DNA of 64,000 nt from Amoebidium appalachense (Eukaryota > Ichthyosporea). Where the stretch lies: positions 620,001-684,000 of the forward strand of contig CAVNZM010000017.1 in assembly GCA_963693365.1 (NCBI GenBank). Reading direction: 5' to 3'. A model generated the notes under the pieces. The model did not search any database, was not told the origin of the DNA, and saw nothing but the letters and a program-made list of their open reading frames with translations. The position numbers and the translations under genes were made by a program. Positions within the stretch are counted from its first letter, which is position 1. Each line of letters opens with the position of its first letter. Below, piece by piece: positions 60,371 through 64,000 of the stretch.

Positions 60371-61524
60371 CTTTTATAGACAACAGTCATAGAAGGGGGA
60401 TGGCCGGAATTGGAAAGCGGATCGTCATCGGGGTAGCGGGGATTGGACGTGCTGTGGGGAGAAATTGATTATCGGAGAATTTTGTTTTTGTTGTTGTTGT
60501 TGGGGGGGGGGGGGGGGGGTAGGCAAGGGGAGAGGGAGTGAGATAGAGGGATGGAAGGGAGGCGGGAAAAAAGGGGGTTTTTTTTTGGGGGGGGGGGGGG
60601 GGGGGGGGGGGGGAAGGGGGAGGGTGGAAAGGAGGCGACACCACAACAAGGAAAGTGCATGCTTGGTGAATTGATGAATGGCCGTGGGGCGGACGTTTCC
60701 TAACAAATCTTTGACGTTTCTTGGAGAGGAATTTTTTTCAAGTTGATTGTGCCAAGAAGAACACAACTCTGAAGAGTTTTTCGTGACATATATTCCCATA
60801 GAGAAAACAGCATGAACGATGCACAATATGCATTCATGATCGTCCATACAAAGAGCGGCATATGGTTCAAGGATGTACTGGCCAAAGCACTAGTATTGAT
60901 AGTGATAATAATAGTATTACTGTACCTGATTGGCTGGATCAATAAGTAATAAGAATAAAAACAAGAAGACGCACACTTACACGCTAGACTCGGGGGATGA
61001 AAATGGGCTCCCCTGCACAATTCTGTACCCCCCAGAGCCGTGGGGGCCTCTTGAGTCACGGTGAAAATTGCCGCATACACAGAACGGCTCGGGGGAGAGG
61101 GAAACTTCTCGGGGGTCTGTGAGTGGATGGGCGAGTAAGTGGTGTGGGTGTACAATAAATAATTTTTATTTTTATTTTATTGTATTCTTTATTTTTATTT
61201 TTTATTCCTTTTATTTTATTTCCATTTTTTTTTTTTTGGGGGGGGGGGGGGGGGCAGGTGGGTGGGTTGGTGCTAAGGAAACGGGTGACAAAAGGTGTGT
61301 TCGTGTTGTAGTTCAATTTAGTAAACCTTAATCAAAAAAAGTGAAGAATAGAAGAGAAGAAGAGGTAAACAAAAATATGGGTGGGTGGGTAGGTAGGTGA
61401 TTAGTCGAATGGGGGTCTCTTTTCTTTTCTGTTTTTTTTTTTTATTTCTTTCCTTTTTTTTTGTTTTTTTTTGTTTTTTTTGTTTTTTTATAGCCCCGGG
61501 GGAGGGGGGGGGGGGGGGAGGGGG

Positions 61525-61556
<32 letters not shown>

Positions 61557-61609
61557 TCAACGAGCAAATGGAGGCTATTTTAACCGGGCAGTAACTTGGT
61601 GTTTAAGTG

Positions 61610-61699
<90 letters not shown>

Positions 61700-61850
61700 A
61701 CGTGCGGCATCTGTTTTTGGGTCGGTGAATATGCCCATGACTGGGTGCGTTGCATGTGTAAGTGGTTAGGTGGGTATGTAAAGGGTTGTGCGGACATCTT
61801 TGCAGGGGTTGGGTAAGCGGATCTGCAAGTGGATGGGTGCGTGTGGTGGT

Positions 61851-61888
<38 letters not shown>

Positions 61889-62622
61889 TTAGCAGTTGGG
61901 TGGGATCTGTGGTTGGGGGAGCAAGGTGGGCGGGAGACAATGTGCCTGTGAAGGTGCAATTACGAGAAAGACAAAGGGGAGTATAGTAAGCTAGCAGGAC
62001 AAGAACTTTAAGACAGAAAGGTTAGACCGACAAACGAAGCGAGATCCACGATGTCCAATTGTTCACAAAAGCTCTCAGCGGTAGGAAGGAAAATATTGAA
62101 GCCTCATGAGCAGGGCAACCATGAAAAACGAGCTTATCTTATTGGCGTCATTAGCCATCGCTTAAGATTTTCTTTCTGCCCCATTACCCCCCTCGGTTCC
62201 CCAAAACCTCGTGACCATGCACCGTCGCCTCCCTCCCCTCCCCCCCTCCCCCCGTCTCCCCAGCACCAAAAAAGCGTGTGTGCGCACACACACGCACGCT
62301 CACATGTACACACACACGCGCACGCACGCACACAAACGCACACCCACGCACACGCACACACATATCCACCAACACACACGCGCACATCCATTCACCCACC
62401 CCTTCCCCCCTCCTACCCCCCCCCCCTCCCGGCCCCCCTCCCCCCAGCCCCCTGCTCACCTTTTCTACCCCCTCGCCACTAGCCTCAGCCTTCGCCCTTC
62501 CTTCCTCTTGCTTCAAGTCTTCCAGCCCAAACCCTCGACCTCCTTTCTTCACCATTCTTGAAAAAGACAGGGAATCAACCAGCAGTGCTAGTTCCATGAA
62601 CTTGTGTTATCACTCCACCCAC
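60371..62622. other. Repeat-rich stretch with no assigned gene
   Basis: Contents are T/G-run junctions (60578-60613, 61225-61254), G-runs (60500-60520, 61505-61555, 61852-61887), (GT)n (61611-61699) and C-rich sequence (62190-62270, 62400-62460). A segment near 61015-61110 is open on the minus strand (RSVYAAIFTVTQEAP) and could be an exon of the GH20-like gene, but its borders are unclear. Confidence 0.4.
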
Positions 62623-62739
62623 CTCCAGAAGGATCTCCTGCATGCCTGGCCTGAGCTCATCTGGCATATCGGCCAGGTAGATGGTGCTGAAGGACGGCAT
62701 GGTGTAGCGTGCACAGCCACGGCCACGCACGAAAAAAAC
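62623..62739 (-). CDS. Unidentified exon-like open segment (39 codons)
   Basis: This minus-strand segment is bounded by CAAG on the 5' side and a GTGGGT donor. It is open in phase 0 to 0 over exactly 39 codons and has protein-like composition (CARYTMPSFSTIYLADMPDE, then LRPGMQEILLE). I do not recognise the family. It could be an upstream exon of the GH20-like gene or belong to another minus-strand gene. Confidence 0.45.
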
Positions 62740-62980
62740 CTTGAAGCACACACGCACGGACACGACACACAGACACACACAAACGCGCACTCCCGCGCAC
62801 AAGTCGCTCGAGGGGAAACCTTTTGTTTGGTCCAGCCTGATTCGAGTCCGGCTCGTGCCTCCTTTTTCTTTCTTTTTTTTTTTTTTTTTTTTCCCTTCCC
62901 TTTTGAAAAAAAAGTTTTAACATCCATTTGAGTGAATACCCCCAACAAGAATCATCAAGCTGGGCCGCGCCCCCCCCCCT

Positions 62981-63053
<73 letters not shown>

Positions 63054-63924
63054 ACACATACGGTAATACTGTTCGGATCGATGTGTGCGATCCTCACAAT
63101 TGCAAAAAATGCTAAGCCGTCTTGAGTACACGAGTTGTCACAGGGCGACGTGTGGGATCATGATTATATGTAGTCGGTCCACAACTTGGCCTAGATGCTT
63201 ATTATGTACTACCCGGATTCAAAAGTAGTGTACGTGTCCTTGATTCCCAACTCAGTTTCACAATCTGAGGACATGGTTGCATATATGAATTTTTCGTTTT
63301 CTGTACATGTATACTATAGGATGTAATATGGTCACCTGTGTTACTAAAATGTCATGTCTCCTTATGATGTTATGTGACGTTAGTGAAATTCGAGGTTTTA
63401 TTTCCGTTGTTGGCTCCATTTTTTTGTAGTAGATTTTATTTAGATCGGAGCATCAGACAGGCAAGACTGAATATATACATAGTACAGACGTCGCCATAGA
63501 CACAGCAAAATAGTCGCTAAGCCGAGATTTACATAACAAAAACGAAAATTCTGCCGTGGGACTGCTAATTATAAAAGCTGCATGTATGAACTCGACTAGG
63601 AGGGTCAACAATTGCTAATTATTAGCCAAGTATATAATAAGAGTGAAGTGCATAGAAAATATCATACTTTAAGATCATTGTACTGAAATTGAGCTCTGAA
63701 CTTCTTTGGAATCCCCACTGCCAATGGCCTACCACCTGGGTGTGTTAAAAGGGGTGGTCAACGACTTAAAACATACATACGAAGCATTGCCTCCCATCAC
63801 ACTGTCATAGGAAGCAGATTAGACCACAGTGATCACTATGTATGCGCACACCCACAAATGTCGGTTCATAAATTTCTACACAAAGAGAATAGATTACTAG
63901 TCTAAGAGTACTCCCGGCAGCTAC
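62740..63924. other. C-runs followed by unique AT-rich sequence
   Basis: A T-run (62872-62892) and a C-rich block of about 70 nt with (CA)n (62970-63058) are followed by about 850 bp of AT-rich unique sequence with no gene that I can support. Confidence 0.45.
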
Positions 63925-64000
63925 CCCCATGACACACGACGTACACTTCCCGCAGCTGACAAACGCGGCACCTGGCCCTGCCCAGTGGCAACAGCCGCCA
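63925..64000 (-). CDS. Possible partial exon with CxxC motifs at the right edge
   Basis: On the minus strand, 25 codons are open from the window edge to a GTAGCT donor. They read LPLGRARCRVCQLREVYVVC plus HG, with a CxxC and a later Cys-His that suggest a small zinc-binding module. It is too short to assign. Confidence 0.3.

Overview
The window is nuclear DNA from an intron-rich eukaryote that uses the standard genetic code. Exons are 43-200 bp and GC-rich. Introns are dominated by G/C homopolymers (one G-run is 119 nt), (CA)n/(GT)n, (CT)n and short tandem repeats. The organism cannot be named from sequence alone. The C2H2 plus two-FYVE (Vac1/Pep7-type) endosomal protein and an invertebrate-like reverse transcriptase suggest an opisthokont or close relative, at low confidence.

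Layout. 640-3872 (+): the last exons of a condensin CAP-G (subunit 3) gene. 6358-7784 (+): 3' exons of a small HP1-like chromodomain protein. 11035-13928 (+): an F-box/leucine-rich-repeat gene with a TATA box and apparent lesions. 16255-24616 (-): a complete 12-exon TIM50 gene (mitochondrial import motor receptor). 25186-41939 (+): a complete 18-exon aspartyl aminopeptidase (M18) gene, divergent from TIM50 across a 569 bp promoter region. 43072-54625 (+): a complete 18-exon Vac1/Pep7/rabenosyn-like gene. 57519-60370 (-): exons of a GH20 hexosaminidase-like gene that stop before the catalytic half. 60371-64000: mostly repeats plus two unidentified exon-like open segments on the minus strand.

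The joined TIM50, aminopeptidase and Vac1 exon models keep one reading frame with GT-AG introns. Two junctions are uncertain: aminopeptidase exon 15 and Vac1 exon 17. The genes are unrelated housekeeping loci (chromosome condensation, chromatin, mitochondrial import, peptide turnover, endosomal fusion), not a functional cluster.

The mobile fraction is the most distinctive part. A retroelement family has four copies, three of them in aminopeptidase introns 3, 5 and 7. They share one 3' end and differ in 5' extent, and the longest carries a 329-codon reverse transcriptase ORF. The copies end in a C-run, and the inverted copy beside the truncated GH20 gene ends in a C-run followed by an A-run. 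There is also a 255 bp MITE with 34 bp inverted ends and a 4 bp target duplication, a 30 bp perfect palindrome, several minisatellites containing CACGTG, duplicated splice acceptors, and introns whose ends are made of complementary (GT)n and (CA)n.
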